A DNA stretch of 64,000 nt from Epiperipatus broadwayi (Eukaryota > Onychophora > Udeonychophora > Euonychophora > Peripatidae): NCBI GenBank assembly GCA_028023455.1, contig JAQFVV010012397.1, positions 5,040,888-5,104,887 of the forward strand, written 5' to 3'. The position numbers and the translations under genes were made by a program. The notes beneath the pieces were generated by a model. It saw only the letters and a program-made list of their open reading frames with translations. It made no database searches and was not told the DNA's origin. Shown one piece after another: positions 10,400-22,200 of this stretch (position 1 is the first letter of the stretch; each line of letters opens with the position of its first letter).

Positions 10400-11000
10400 T
10401 TATATATATATATATTGTAACGGGATATATATATATATATTTATATATGCGTTTCATTTAAATTATAATACGTAATGTTTTTGTAAATATCTAATACTGA
10501 ATTAAAAGCACAAACGTTCAAAATGCACAAATAACGAATTATTAATTTATTAATGTTTGATTTAAATATTAAAATGAGCTTTGAAAAAATAAATAAATTA
10601 TAGAATCGAAACAAAGATTCTAATCTATAAATAATATATATATAAACCTTTTTAATAATAGTGAAAAGTTTTTGATTTTAAAAATAAAAAATTACGAACA
10701 GATCCTTAGGGCAAAATGACCATTGAAAAGATGATTACGAAATAGATAAGAGTTCCCACCCAAAGATATAGACACAGACCTCAGTGGAAAACCCAAAATC
10801 TACTTGGACACAAACCCAATAAACCAATAAAATACAGACATGAAATATGTTCGATCGATCCGTGCATTCTTGGGATAAGGTGCCCGAGGACTATAAAAGG
10901 AAGAATTCAAAAGAAATAAGAAGTTGGAGATTAGAAAAATAAAAATTTAAATTCTTTCATCTGTTGCTGAAAAGTTAAAAAAAATATTGTCGCTGTTACC
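10400..11000 (+). mobile_element. Possible LTR with TATA promoter (weak)
   Basis: TGTAACGGGA at 10415, flanked by (TA)n on both sides, resembles a common LTR start. CTATAAAAGG at 10891-10900, after a relatively GC-rich GTGCCCGAGG, is a good TATA box. I found no second copy, no clear 3' end and no target duplication, so this could equally be an isolated promoter-like sequence. Confidence 0.25.
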
Positions 11001-11016
11001 AAAAATGTAATCTGTA

Positions 11017-11208
11017 TTAATCGCGCTTCCCTCGGACTGGCTGGCCAAAGGCAGCTTTCATCTCCATGGATCCCAGCATAGAACCACTAGTAACATCTTT
11101 TGGAAATCTTAATAAAATCGTCATCATCCACAAGAAATGGTCCTTGCGTAAACTCAGATTTTCGTCATGAAGGAACAAGCATGGATAAAAAGAGGTATAA
11201 ATGATCAA
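11017..11208 (-). CDS. Unassigned open frame in a GC-richer island
   Basis: 63 codons on the minus strand, ending in GSMLGSMEMKAAFGQPVRG and two or three more residues. The stretch 11025-11190 is clearly richer in G+C than its surroundings, which hints at former or present coding function, for example an exon or an LTR-element gene start. The plus strand is also open across part of it, so the strand is not certain. I do not recognise the product. Confidence 0.25.
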   Translation of the reverse strand: MIIYTSFYPCLFLHDENLSLRKDHFLWMMTILLRFPKDVTSGSMLGSMEMKAAFGQPVRGKRD

Positions 11209-11800
11209 CTTAAATATAAACTCTCTTAAGCTTAAAATCTTTTGGATTTTATTTGTACCTAAAAAAATGAACTATAAACTTTCTTTCCTGAATAAACGTA
11301 AACTTTCTGTATCTTTTATAAACTTTGCAATTTTAAAACTCTGATCTAAAGTTAAAAATGTAATCTCTTAAAATATGTGTTATATATTTTTTTTATTCAT
11401 CTTAGTATAAGGTCTGTTTGTAATAGGGTAGGGGTTTGCAATTGTAAACATAAAATTGAAAGATATATGCATCATTATTTGTGCATTACAAGATTTTAAA
11501 AATATGTCAAAAATATTATTTGTGTAAACAAGAAAAAAATAAGTTAAATGCAATATAATTTTAAAATAGGTTAAATACGGTAAACTAAATATTTTTTTTA
11601 TTAAATTAATAAAATAATTTAAATGTTAGTTGATTATGGATGGCTGCTAGACTAGTTTAAATATATGTTAGTTTAAAGAGGCCTTCATAGTTGAGTAAAT
11701 TCTAGTGGAGAGGCATATGGACATTTATATCAATGAAATGTGAAGTGTGTTAGCATCTAGGGTGATGAGCCCAACTGAATGCATGACCCCAAAGTGGTAG

Positions 11801-11986
11801 TCATATAATTGAAATGGACACAGACATATTTCCTATGCCATTGACCCCTTCCAGCTCTATGGATTTTGGATAATAAGCCGGCAATATAAGACCACTCTCC
11901 CATTCATACGTAGCGTTTCTCTTTATTATTTTATATGCATGTTTTCTTCTCCCGACAGATGCACATTCCTGCTGGATGAAGGCCAC
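11801..11986 (-). CDS. Unassigned open frame
   Basis: 61 codons beginning MAFIQQECASVGRRKHAYK and continuing in frame a little upstream of the Met. Composition is more protein-like than chance AT-rich frames. No domain recognised. It may belong to the same unknown element as the frame at 11017-11208, which is on the same strand. Confidence 0.2.
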   Translation of the reverse strand: MAFIQQECASVGRRKHAYKIIKRNATYEWESGLILPAYYPKSIELEGVNGIGNMSVSISII

Positions 11987-12423
11987 ATTTTTTCCAATAA
12001 TATCACACTGTTCAGATGCACATTCATGTCAGCATGATTCTATGCTAACATGTTCACATTGCATTGGTTGCTGATATATATCTGGAAGCGAGTATTGGTG
12101 TGGCTGTGGATTTTTAGTCTGGAGTCAAGTGATTTGAAAATTCATGAGTGCATCTAGGTAGCTCATTTATATTCAACATCCTAAAGATTTAAAATTAGAG
12201 TTAAAAACAAATAAAATAATAACTAATGAAACAGAATAAAACAACTTTCTTCTTTTGTTATAATTTTTTTATTTTTTTTTAAAGTTTGTGCATTATTAAT
12301 TATATCCTTTGTGTGTTAATAGTACTGGCAGTGATCTAGTGATTGTTTTTTTTTTTTAATCTTTATTAAAAATATACTTTAATAAATATATTAAGTTTCT
12401 GCGTCTACTTGAGCTAGTGACTT

Positions 12424-12545
12424 GGGCTGGTGGTCATGATCTTATCAGCACGTATCTGTCTACTTTATAAATTTTCTAGGTTCAAATGCCTAGATGGTGC
12501 CCTTGTAGTGCAGATACGGTAAGACTGGTTAATTGCAGATCAACT
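12424..12545 (+). repeat. Possible tRNA-derived SINE
   Basis: A B-box-like GGTTCAAATGCC at 12479-12490 is preceded by a weak A-box-like CTGGTGGTCATGAT about 50 bases upstream, in a locally GC-richer segment that ends close to a (TA)n run. Single copy in the window, hence low confidence. Confidence 0.3.
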
Positions 12546-12754
12546 CCGACTGTTAGAATATATATATATAATCATTAAATATGTATATATTGTAATAATG
12601 CAGCCCAGAAATGAATGAAGTGGCTTACATCTCATTTTAAAATGTTATTTGTTATTGCTCAAAATATATTCCTATCGGATAAAATAAATTAATCTTTTCT
12701 CACTATTAATAAGTAATATTATGATCTCTAGGAATTAAGTAATACACCATTTAT

Positions 12755-12830
12755 TGCCTCATAGTATAGTCATTAGCCTATATACATAATATACAAATTT
12801 CCAGGATTTAAATCCAGGTGGGAAAATGGA
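12755..12830 (+). repeat. tRNA-like sequence (Asp/Glu-type A box)
   Basis: GCCTCATAGTATAGTCATTAG resembles the 5' half of an animal tRNA-Asp or tRNA-Glu with TAGTATAGT as A box (12762-12770). A B-box-like GGATTTAAATCC follows at 12804-12815. The anticodon arm is not intact, so this is a decayed tRNA pseudogene or SINE head. Confidence 0.4.
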
Positions 12831-13499
12831 TTTTTTAAATATGTGATTTCTAAGGTAGCTTGTAATATAGCTGATCCATAGTCAACCCAGAAAGACATCC
12901 AATTATTATTCACTAAATAAGTATCTAGCTATTTTAAATTTGAGAATACTATAAAAACTGTCACTAACTGATATTTAATTAGCTTCATAAATAATGTTCT
13001 TTCTTTAATTGGTTTCATAGTAAGGATGCTGTAGAAAACTTTGTTCTATATTAAGCTAAATAAATTTGTCTCTACAGACACATGCATATCTATATTGAAA
13101 TGAATAATGTCTTATTGATTTCACTATCATCCATGCAGTCTTCCACATGATTGTAAGCTGGTTTTCAGTGTTATTGTGAGGATCCTAATAAATACAGCAC
13201 TCAAAAGTTTGAAGATAATTATATAAAATAGTCCAAGTAGTTTAAAATAAAGTATTAAATGGAATAATAGGAGATAATGTCCAAATGGTAGAATAAAGTA
13301 CTAAATGTCATAATTTAAAATAATAATAAGTAATATAATAGGTTTATTATAAAAGTGTTTAAATTTAAGAAAAAAAAACTAATAAATTATCTAAACTATA
13401 TTAGAAATGAACAATTCAATTAAGTATACTAGTGTTAAAAATAGCTTTTAAATAATTAGACTAAAAATAAGTTAATAAAAAGATTAAGCTTATAATAAG
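12831..13499. other. AT-rich intergenic sequence
   Basis: Nothing beyond AT-rich low-complexity DNA. Confidence 0.5.
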
Positions 13500-14130
<631 letters not shown>

Positions 14131-14207
14131 CATACCTCATTTCAACTCCATCATATCACAACTATCCAATAGTATGTAAAACTCATAATGTGTTAATATA
14201 TACACAC

Positions 14208-14208
<1 letters not shown>

Positions 14209-14263
<55 letters not shown>

Positions 14264-14267
14264 TATA
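14209..14267. repeat. (TA)n microsatellite
   Basis: Nearly pure TA dinucleotides with one G interruption. Confidence 0.95.
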
Positions 14268-14349
14268 AACGAACACACAGTTTTATATTGATTATCTAAT
14301 AGTACAAAAACTCAGAGTTCATTCTCTTATGTTTTTTAGTAAGATACAG

Positions 14350-14570
14350 ATAAGGAATGGTGGTTGTAGAAGCAGTAGTAGAAGCAGCAGTAGTAGTATG
14401 AGGAGTAATTGTCAGAAGAGTATGAGTAGTAGTAGTAGTAATAGCAGTAGCAACAGTAGAAGAAATAACAGTAGCAACAATAACAGCAGTAGCAGCAAAA
14501 TTAGAGTAGCAGCAATAACAGCAGTAGTAGCAGCAATGACAGCAGCAGCACTACTAGTAGTAAAAGTAAG
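14350..14570. repeat. Degenerate (AGC/AGT/AAC)n trinucleotide tract
   Basis: Imperfect AGY triplets over about 220 bases. The serine- and asparagine-rich frame through it is an artefact of the repeat and has no other protein features. Confidence 0.8.
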
Positions 14571-14579
14571 CATTTACAT

Positions 14580-15884
14580 AAATAAATATTTTACTTTTAT
14601 ATGAAACAATCCAAAATATCAAAAGGAAATTAGTTTGTAGCAACATTAGAAAATAATATTTTAAAACATCTCTTGTTATATTTAGTTATATTTTCTTTTT
14701 TTTCTACATGCATGTCGTATTTTTTACTTTTCTTAATAATCTATTATTTTTTAAATATTAAAATGGCCTACAAAAGAAATATACATTAAGTTAAAATTTA
14801 TTCATATTTCTCAATCTGAATGCAGTAATAACTTGCTATCTTGTAATTCTAAGATTGCTAAATGATTCTGGTATTACAACTCCTTAATATGCAATGCAGA
14901 GTTTGAGTTTCATTATTTAAAAATAACTATTTTTCTATAGTTTGTACAAAAACATTGCTTACAAAATAAATATATACATATATATGTATTGTATTGTAAT
15001 AATTTTACACTACTTTCTTGCCAAAACTCATGAGCATATTAATAATCTGTATCAATATACATTTTTACTCTGATATTTCATATTGTTGTAATCATTATTA
15101 AGAACATTTTTTTACACAAGTTTTATTTATAAAAGATTTGAAATTAATATATAAATAAATATACATGAAATCTATATATTTCTTATATATAAATTACAAA
15201 CATATATATTTATATTTGTATAATTATATATATTACATTTATGCATATATAAATTTATACATTATATCGATTACAATGTACATTTCAATTTTTAAAAGTT
15301 ACCAATTCAAGTTTATTATTTTATATATTTTAATACATATATTTATTTTTATGTATATGTAAGATATATAGTTATATATAAATTGAAATGGCTGCAGAAA
15401 AGAATTTGCTGTTAGCTGAAAAGAGAACTTTTTTCCTTTAAAGGTCTTAAAGGAACCAAGCAGAGCAAATATTTAATACACAATCCATATGTTCTTGTCA
15501 TTGCAGCTGTTATTACTATGTGATTATTGATATAGTATATGAACATGGATGGACTGTTCACCAACATACATTAGCCAGCATGGTAAATTTATCTCTAATT
15601 TAAAATCAAAAAAACACCTCAATCTTTCTTCTCAGTTCCCTGATAGTGCTTTATTGTAATTAGTTGAGTTTTCCTGAAAACAGAATGAATGTATGTGTAA
15701 ATGAAATATTTTTTAAAATAGATATTTACAATCATGATAGGTAAAAAGAAATCATGGTCCTTAATATCAGTGAGCTGTAAAGTCAACTGCCAAGACCACA
15801 GTAATGGCCAAAGGCTGAGAGTGCTAAGAATCTCCCAGTTTTGATTCCAGGCTGCCATTTGATAGTGGTAGTTTATTTAGGTAT
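14580..15884. other. AT-rich sequence before the LINE
   Basis: Very AT-rich with TATA-type repeats at 15160-15370. The segment 15780-15860 is less AT-rich and may be the 5' flank or start of the RTE copy. No gene supported. Confidence 0.5.
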
Positions 15885-18410
15885 TTATAACTGTAGATCA
15901 CTTTAAAAGTGAAGGAAGACTGCAGGGATTAGAAGAACTGCCTCATATTAAATGAGACATTATTGGACTTTATAAAATTAGAAAAGTGAAGAGATCATTG
16001 ATTTCAAAGGTTGACATGTACTGCACTACAAAAGCTGAAACATTGAAAGTACAAGTGGAGTAGGATTTATTCTATACTGAAAGTTAGAAGAAAAACATTG
16101 TGGAGATTGATGGTATATCAGACAGAGTGACATGATTAATTATTCAACTTATCTGTAGATATCAAATGCAGAAAATTCAGGGTTATGCCCCAGCAAGTTG
16201 TCATAGTGATAAAATAGTAGAAGATTTTTATATGGATGCATAAAAGACTTTTGATCAGACAAATCAACATTTTAAATTTGTTATGAGAAACATTAGTGCT
16301 AGAATTGGTAAACACTTAAAAAATGAAAATTCTATAGGTAAATTTGGTTATAGAGTTTGCAAAACGAAAACAACTTTATATTATGAATTCTTTTTTTTGT
16401 ATAGAAATGGACATGGAAGCATCCAATGTAAATACAGCAGAATTGGATTACATTTTGATTAAGAGAAAATATATATTTCAAGATTATAATGTTTTTAATA
16501 ATTTAACACAAAATGTGATCATCAATTTGTGAGATATAAGGTACATGTTAATGCAAAACTTGAAAGACAAAAATTAAGAAAAACAAGGTTTACTGTTGAT
16601 ACTCCAAATCTAGTCAAACATTCCAATGAATTTAAATTAGAATTCGCAAATCATTTTCAAACATTAACATATTTTGAACATGATTTAGATTTGAATAAAA
16701 TATATAGGAAGATAACTGTTACACCTTTAAAAGCTGCAATAAAGATAGCTGATATGATGCATTAAAATAAATGACTATCTTGTAATTTTGTAAAATGATG
16801 TGTATAAGAGTTGATATTAAAAAGTATAATTGTGAACTAGCAAGAAAAGCTGTAGAAGAAAACAAAAGTCTCAAAAGTGTAAGACAATATTTATTTATTA
16901 GTAAGAAAATTATTTCTCTGTAATAAGGAAATCAATAAAACTATTACTAAATTATTAAAAAGAGAGATGACATCATAAAATATATAGAAGAGTTCTATCA
17001 ATAATTATATATCAATAAAGAACTCCCACAACTCCTATATTTTTTGAATTGCCATAATTTTGAGTGAAGAAGTGAGACATGCAATTAAATTTATGAAGAA
17101 AAGAAAAACTCCAGGTAATGATGGAATTATAATCTTAAAAGAAAAAGAAGAAATAGGATATTTTCTGGCAAACTTATATACCAAATATCTAAACAATAAA
17201 AATGTACCAGATGATTGGAAGAATATAGTATTAATATTCAAAAAAGGGAATAAAGAGGATATTAGAATTTACAGATCTATCAGCATTTTACTAGTTCTAT
17301 ACAATTTTTTTTACCAAAATAGTTATAACTCATCTATAATGAACTTTGAATATTAACAAACAAAAAAAAAACAAGCTAGATTTAAAAGTAATTTAAATAC
17401 AGAACATCATATCTACATATTGAGAGATGTTATAAAAATAATCAATAAATATGAATTGCCATTGTGCTTTGGATTTGTAGATTATAAGGAGACATTTGAT
17501 TCTATAAGCATTTCTTCAGTGATTAAAGCATTGGATCATCAAGGTATAGACCCAGGATATTATCATATTCTGAAAAATATTTATAAAAATTCAACAGCAA
17601 AAACAGATTATATAATGACAATAAAAAGATTAGCATTGAGAAGGATATACAACAGGGTGACTCCATATATCTAAAACTTTTTACAGCAGTTCAGCAAAAA
17701 GTATTTTGGGAATTAAAATGTGAAGCTAAGGAAGTAAAAGTAAATTGAGATTATTTATGTCTCTAGATTTTGCAGATGAAGTAGTTGTTTTAGGAAATGT
17801 TTCAAGAGTTATTAGATAGATGAAAGTAAGAAATGTTAAGAAGAATAAAGTAATACTCAATGGATTTTTTCAAAAGAAGAAAGTAAAGCCTTGGTAATAA
17901 TGAGTTAAAAAAAGTTAATAACTTCAGTGATCTTGGGCAGATTATTACTAGAGATGGAAACATATGGATGAAGTTAATCATAGAATTAAATTTTGGTTGG
18001 AATGCTTTTGGTAGAACTTAACAGAAGAGCAATACAGATACTTCAAACCACTCAATGAAGTATGGAGAAATGTATTTTAGGAGCAACAAGAAAAGACTGA
18101 AAATAAAATACATGAGTGAGAGAACAAACAGATATTACTGAAGTTATTGAAAGAATTAAAAAACTGATGCAGAGTTGGTTTGGTGACATTATTAGAAGAG
18201 ATAGTAGATGGAGAGTTGAAATCTTAAACTGAGTGTCAAGAGATTGTGAAAGACCTAGAAAGAGATGACTTGTGAGATAGATTGATGAAATAAGGAAGTG
18301 TTCTGGGAGATGTAAGGAAGAGAGGCTAAAGATCACATAAAATATATTGAAGTTGGAGAGACCATCATCCTGCAGTGTATTAATAATGGTTAAAAATGAT
18401 GATTAATAGA
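15885..18410 (+). pseudogene. RTE-clade LINE ORF2 (endonuclease plus reverse transcriptase), decayed
   Basis: Reading across frames gives the full RTE order. Near 15920-16200 come the apurinic-type endonuclease N terminus (a DIIGL motif) and GYAPAS; at 16330-16520 come IGKFGY and a decayed IDYIL/SDH-like region. At 17060-17360 the reverse transcriptase begins with RKTPGNDG and PDDWKNIVLIFKKGNKED. FVDYKETFDS (about 17480) is the palm motif, and LDFADEVVVLGN (about 17765) is the FADD box with the second Asp changed to Glu. From 17910, NFSDLGQIITRDG and a WNAFGRT block match the RTE C terminus, followed by REQTDITEVIERIKKL and a 3' end with GAGACCATCATCCTGCAGTG and ATG triplets. Many stops and frameshifts mean it is dead. 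Confidence 0.85.
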
Positions 18411-19424
18411 AATTCATGTGTTAAATATACATAATTTATATACAAGAGATATATTGATTTTATACATATTTTTTCATGCATTAATTTTAGATACTTTTAT
18501 ACATAAAAGATGTAAAAAAAACCTGGATATGATGATATAAAAAGCTTTACTATATCTCAGAAATTGAGGATCTAGTATAAATGTGGAATGTCTAATTATA
18601 ACAGCTCTAAAGTTGATTTGGCATTTTGTAATCATTGCTACATGTACATATCACCATTGACTAGCATTGGATAGCCACTTTGTCATAATAATAATGGATT
18701 TTCTATCTCACTACCTCTCTACATTTATTCAATCAACATTTGACATAAAAAATGCCCTTAAGATTTATATTCTTTATCACAGAGCAAAAGCATACATAAA
18801 CAAATAGTAACTCCCCTTTTATCTTATCTCAGCCAGTCAGAACCTAATCAGTAACTTTTCAATGACTTGAATTTTATTAAGCTCACTCAGTATGACATAA
18901 TTTATTTTAAATTTCTATTTTTGTTGAAAAATAAGAATTCTGCAATTATTTTTTGAAGCTTTTTAAACTTTCATAGCCAATTTTTTGTTCTGTATCACTT
19001 TAGCCCACTGATACAAGCAACAAATTTAGGAAATAAAAGTTCCAGCTGAGAAATAAAAACAAAAAGACTATGGTGAATTAATAATTTTTTTTTGCTCAAA
19101 TGTCACTTGATCTCTAAAACAAGTAAAGCAATAAATAATAAGTAATTATTAATTCAGAAATTCTAGTTTAGTCATTAGTAAAAAGAATAGTATGACTTTT
19201 CTTGTCTATCAAGCTTGGCAGTTTCTTTTTTAATTATATCATTTTAGAGTTCCTACAAATATATGTTTTCATTTTCTTTCCTATTTTATTTTAATAAGTG
19301 TGTGATAGTTGTTAAGTTAAAAATAATAATAAATTGATTATAAGTTCTATTCAGAAGGATAATTTAATTTTTGCTTTATTTATATTAAAATATGTAAATG
19401 CCAACATGTTCAAACATTGTTATA
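18411..19424. other. AT-rich intergenic sequence
   Basis: No motif or repeat that I can support. Confidence 0.5.
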
Positions 19425-19561
19425 GTTTGTTTACATTTAGCATCTTTATTTTTATCACTATCATTCTGGCAAAGTAATAAAAGTTTGGGATCTTCCTTTG
19501 ACAGAACAGCATGAAGTGGAGTATTCCTAAAGTTACAGGATCTTGCCTTCCCAAAAGGTCT
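19425..19561 (-). pseudogene. Ankyrin-repeat-like coding fragment, possible exon
   Basis: One minus-strand frame reads NTPLHAVLSKEDPKLLLL and continues with an acidic and lysine-rich stretch. NTPLH plus the spacing to the LLLL helix is the pattern of one ankyrin repeat, a protein-binding helix pair. An acceptor-like TTAATGCAG directly precedes the open part, and a stop lies just upstream of that AG, as expected for an exon. The neighbouring repeat is not visible, so this may be an exon of a dispersed gene, a fragment captured by a transposon, or chance. Confidence 0.35.
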
Positions 19562-21040
19562 GCATTAATGAACATGATATGACACTTTGTTTTTTATATA
19601 TCTTTTATTTTTATATTAATAAGTGAACTTAATGCATAAAGGAATAATAAATAAAGTAGAAATATTATAATTCATTTTTGCAGAATTTTCCCCCTAAAAT
19701 AACAATAATAAAAAAACAACAATTATATATATTAAATATAACTTATTCATGTCAGCCATTTTTTTTAAATATTTATTGTATACCTTTAAAACTGCATAAT
19801 TCAAAGTAAAATAGCTGCTAATTATAGACAGGATAATATATATGTACCTATTTATGTTTTAAATTCATATATTTTATTTCTGTTCTGATATGATATATTT
19901 TAATTTTAAAACAGATTTTTAAAAAGAAGTATATATTAATATATTACACTCAAAATTAATATGTGCAGTGGCAGAGAGGGCTGTATATATTACAAAAATG
20001 ACATATTTAAAATGGTATATTTATAAGGGAAAAAAAATACAGTCTTTAATCATTCTGTCCAATATAATTTAACTTTATTTTTATAGGTTAAAGTAAAAGT
20101 TAAATCTGATGCTGTCAAATTTAAGAGATTCCAATAGTCATGCAAATAAGTTTTTTTTTAAAAAAAATAAAATATCTCTGACTTCAATCATCACGATTCT
20201 CAATTACATATTTATTGGTAATAAAATCTATGCTTCTATTAGTCTAAAAATTGATATCATATAAGACTGGCTAAATGATAGATGTAAGATTTTGAATAAA
20301 TTTGCAACCAAGACAAACATACATTTTTTTAAATCTGACTAGCTGAGGGGAATTACTATGGATTGCCTCCAATACTGTGTTCAAGTATAAGTTAGCTTGT
20401 TGAGTTGATTAACTGGCGATATAATATATCTTGCGATAGTTCTTTTTTTTTTTGACTATTGATTATTATGAAATTCAAAATATCTATAGTCTTGATTAAT
20501 GGTTAGACATTAGGCTTATATGCCCATAATGTGATATTTAAATTTGGGCCAAATTAAACTTAGTTTTTACAAATTACCAGCAGGTTTAGAATTTTTTAAA
20601 TTAAATATCTTAAACGTAGTCAACTTAGTTAGCCATAAAAATAAAAGTAAATGATGTCTAACAATTCTAGATAAAAAAAATAATAAAAAAGAAATTATTG
20701 CTAACTAGCTATTGCCAAATCCGAAGAGACATTTTTTAAAAATGTTTTCTTTATGAATTCCTCTGAAAGTTTATTTAAAGGCTGTTTTCTCATATAGATA
20801 TAAAGGATTAAATATGTAAACCATGATAACTTTCATTTTTTAAAAAAAAAATCAAACAATAAATAACTGGCAAAAGTATTTTTTTGTTTTAAAATAAATT
20901 TATTAAACATAGTAACATAGAAATATATAGTTAAACTTTATAAAAAATTACATAGCATTCAGAATGAAACTTGTTACAGCCAAAAGGAAAAAAAAATATT
21001 TGGAAAAGGTCAATGCAAAGAAAAATATATATTAATAAGA
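19562..21040. other. AT-rich intergenic sequence
   Basis: Contains a T9A8 run at 20151-20167. No gene seen. Confidence 0.5.
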
Positions 21041-22200
21041 TTAAGAGGAAAATGAAACTTTCACCCAAGTATCATTATGTAGACTCACAGGCAAAAGCAG
21101 AGAGTTTCGCTGCTTGACTTGGTCAAGGAGCTTGATAAAGACAGTTAGAGCCAAGTCCTGAGAATGACTAAAGATGAGCCTGCAATGTGTTAACCATAAA
21201 GAAAATGTAATGAAGATAGATAATATCGTTGCCGCAAAAGATCCCTTCTTGAGAGTATTACAAACAGAAAGAACATCCCTAAGATTCACAACAATAAAGT
21301 CCCTAATTGACTTAAGAGCAGGACAAATATAGAAAATATGGTGTATTGTCTCATCATAAAATCTACACAATTGACACAGATAAAATCCTAATGAAGCCTC
21401 TGCTGGGTACTAAAAATAACTTTTGGGAGAACATTCAAATTTAGTTTAAGTACAAAATTAACATGTCTTGCTTCAATAAAAAGAAGTTTCATTTTACACA
21501 AGAGAACTTTACTTGAAACACCTAATAAAGTCAAAAGAGGAGTATAATGTGGAAATTTTAATTTATAAACATCCTAAAACATCAATTTCCCATCAACCAC
21601 AACTTGAGCCTAGAGTATCAACTTAATAACTGACTTCCATAAATAAGCAATCCAATAACTTGGAAATGGAGATGGCATATCTGTAGGATCCATAATCCAA
21701 GGAAGAGATAACTGACATATCATATTTTTCAACTTTTTTTTCATTTCTGAAATATATACAATTAACTCCCGTAATGCACTTTTCACATTATACCAAAGTT
21801 GCATAAATTTTTATACTAGCATCTTGTTTATTAACAAAATTTCTTTCTCTGCCAAGAGATACAGCCTTTTTTTTCTTTTTATTACTTTTTATGCAATATT
21901 TTAACTTTATCTAAATCAAACTCTAATTGTCCACTGAATTTTACTTCATGGTCATACAAACATAGAAGATGTTTGATCTTGTTTTATTTTGTATGTTTAA
22001 TCCTCTTATATAATACTTGATTTACTTTAAGTCTCTTTTTCAATAAACACTGAGAATCACCAAAATATGAACTCCTACAAAGGCAAATAATTTTATATAT
22101 TACTTTATGTCTAAGATATTTATTAATGCTATCTTTAAAACTATTAAGTAACCTATTTACTTTAAGTGTGCACTATATGCAGCATTGCCAATGCTTAAAA
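21041..22200 (-). pseudogene. Non-LTR retrotransposon (LINE) ORF2 C-terminal remnant
   Basis: The last open part (21041-21370) carries LCQLCRFYDETIHHIFYICP, counting residues just before its Met. That is the C-x2-C...ETxxHxFxxCP zinc-binding signature found after the reverse transcriptase in several LINE clades (L1/Tx1, CR1 and relatives). Upstream on the minus strand, broken frames at 21400-22170 include ARHVNFVLKLNLN and RSSYFGDSQCLLKKRLKVN. The reverse transcriptase core is not recognisable. It differs from the RTE copy at 15.9 kb, as RTE elements lack this motif. The exact clade is unresolved. Confidence 0.65.

Noticed and set aside
15619-15858. 79-codon minus-strand frame starting MAAWNQNWEIL
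   Set aside because: It lies opposite the probable start of the RTE LINE and becomes low-complexity AT-rich sequence; no domain.
20490-20565. Possible tRNA-like sequence (TGGTTAGACATTAGG)
   Set aside because: A-box-like start only; no credible B box.
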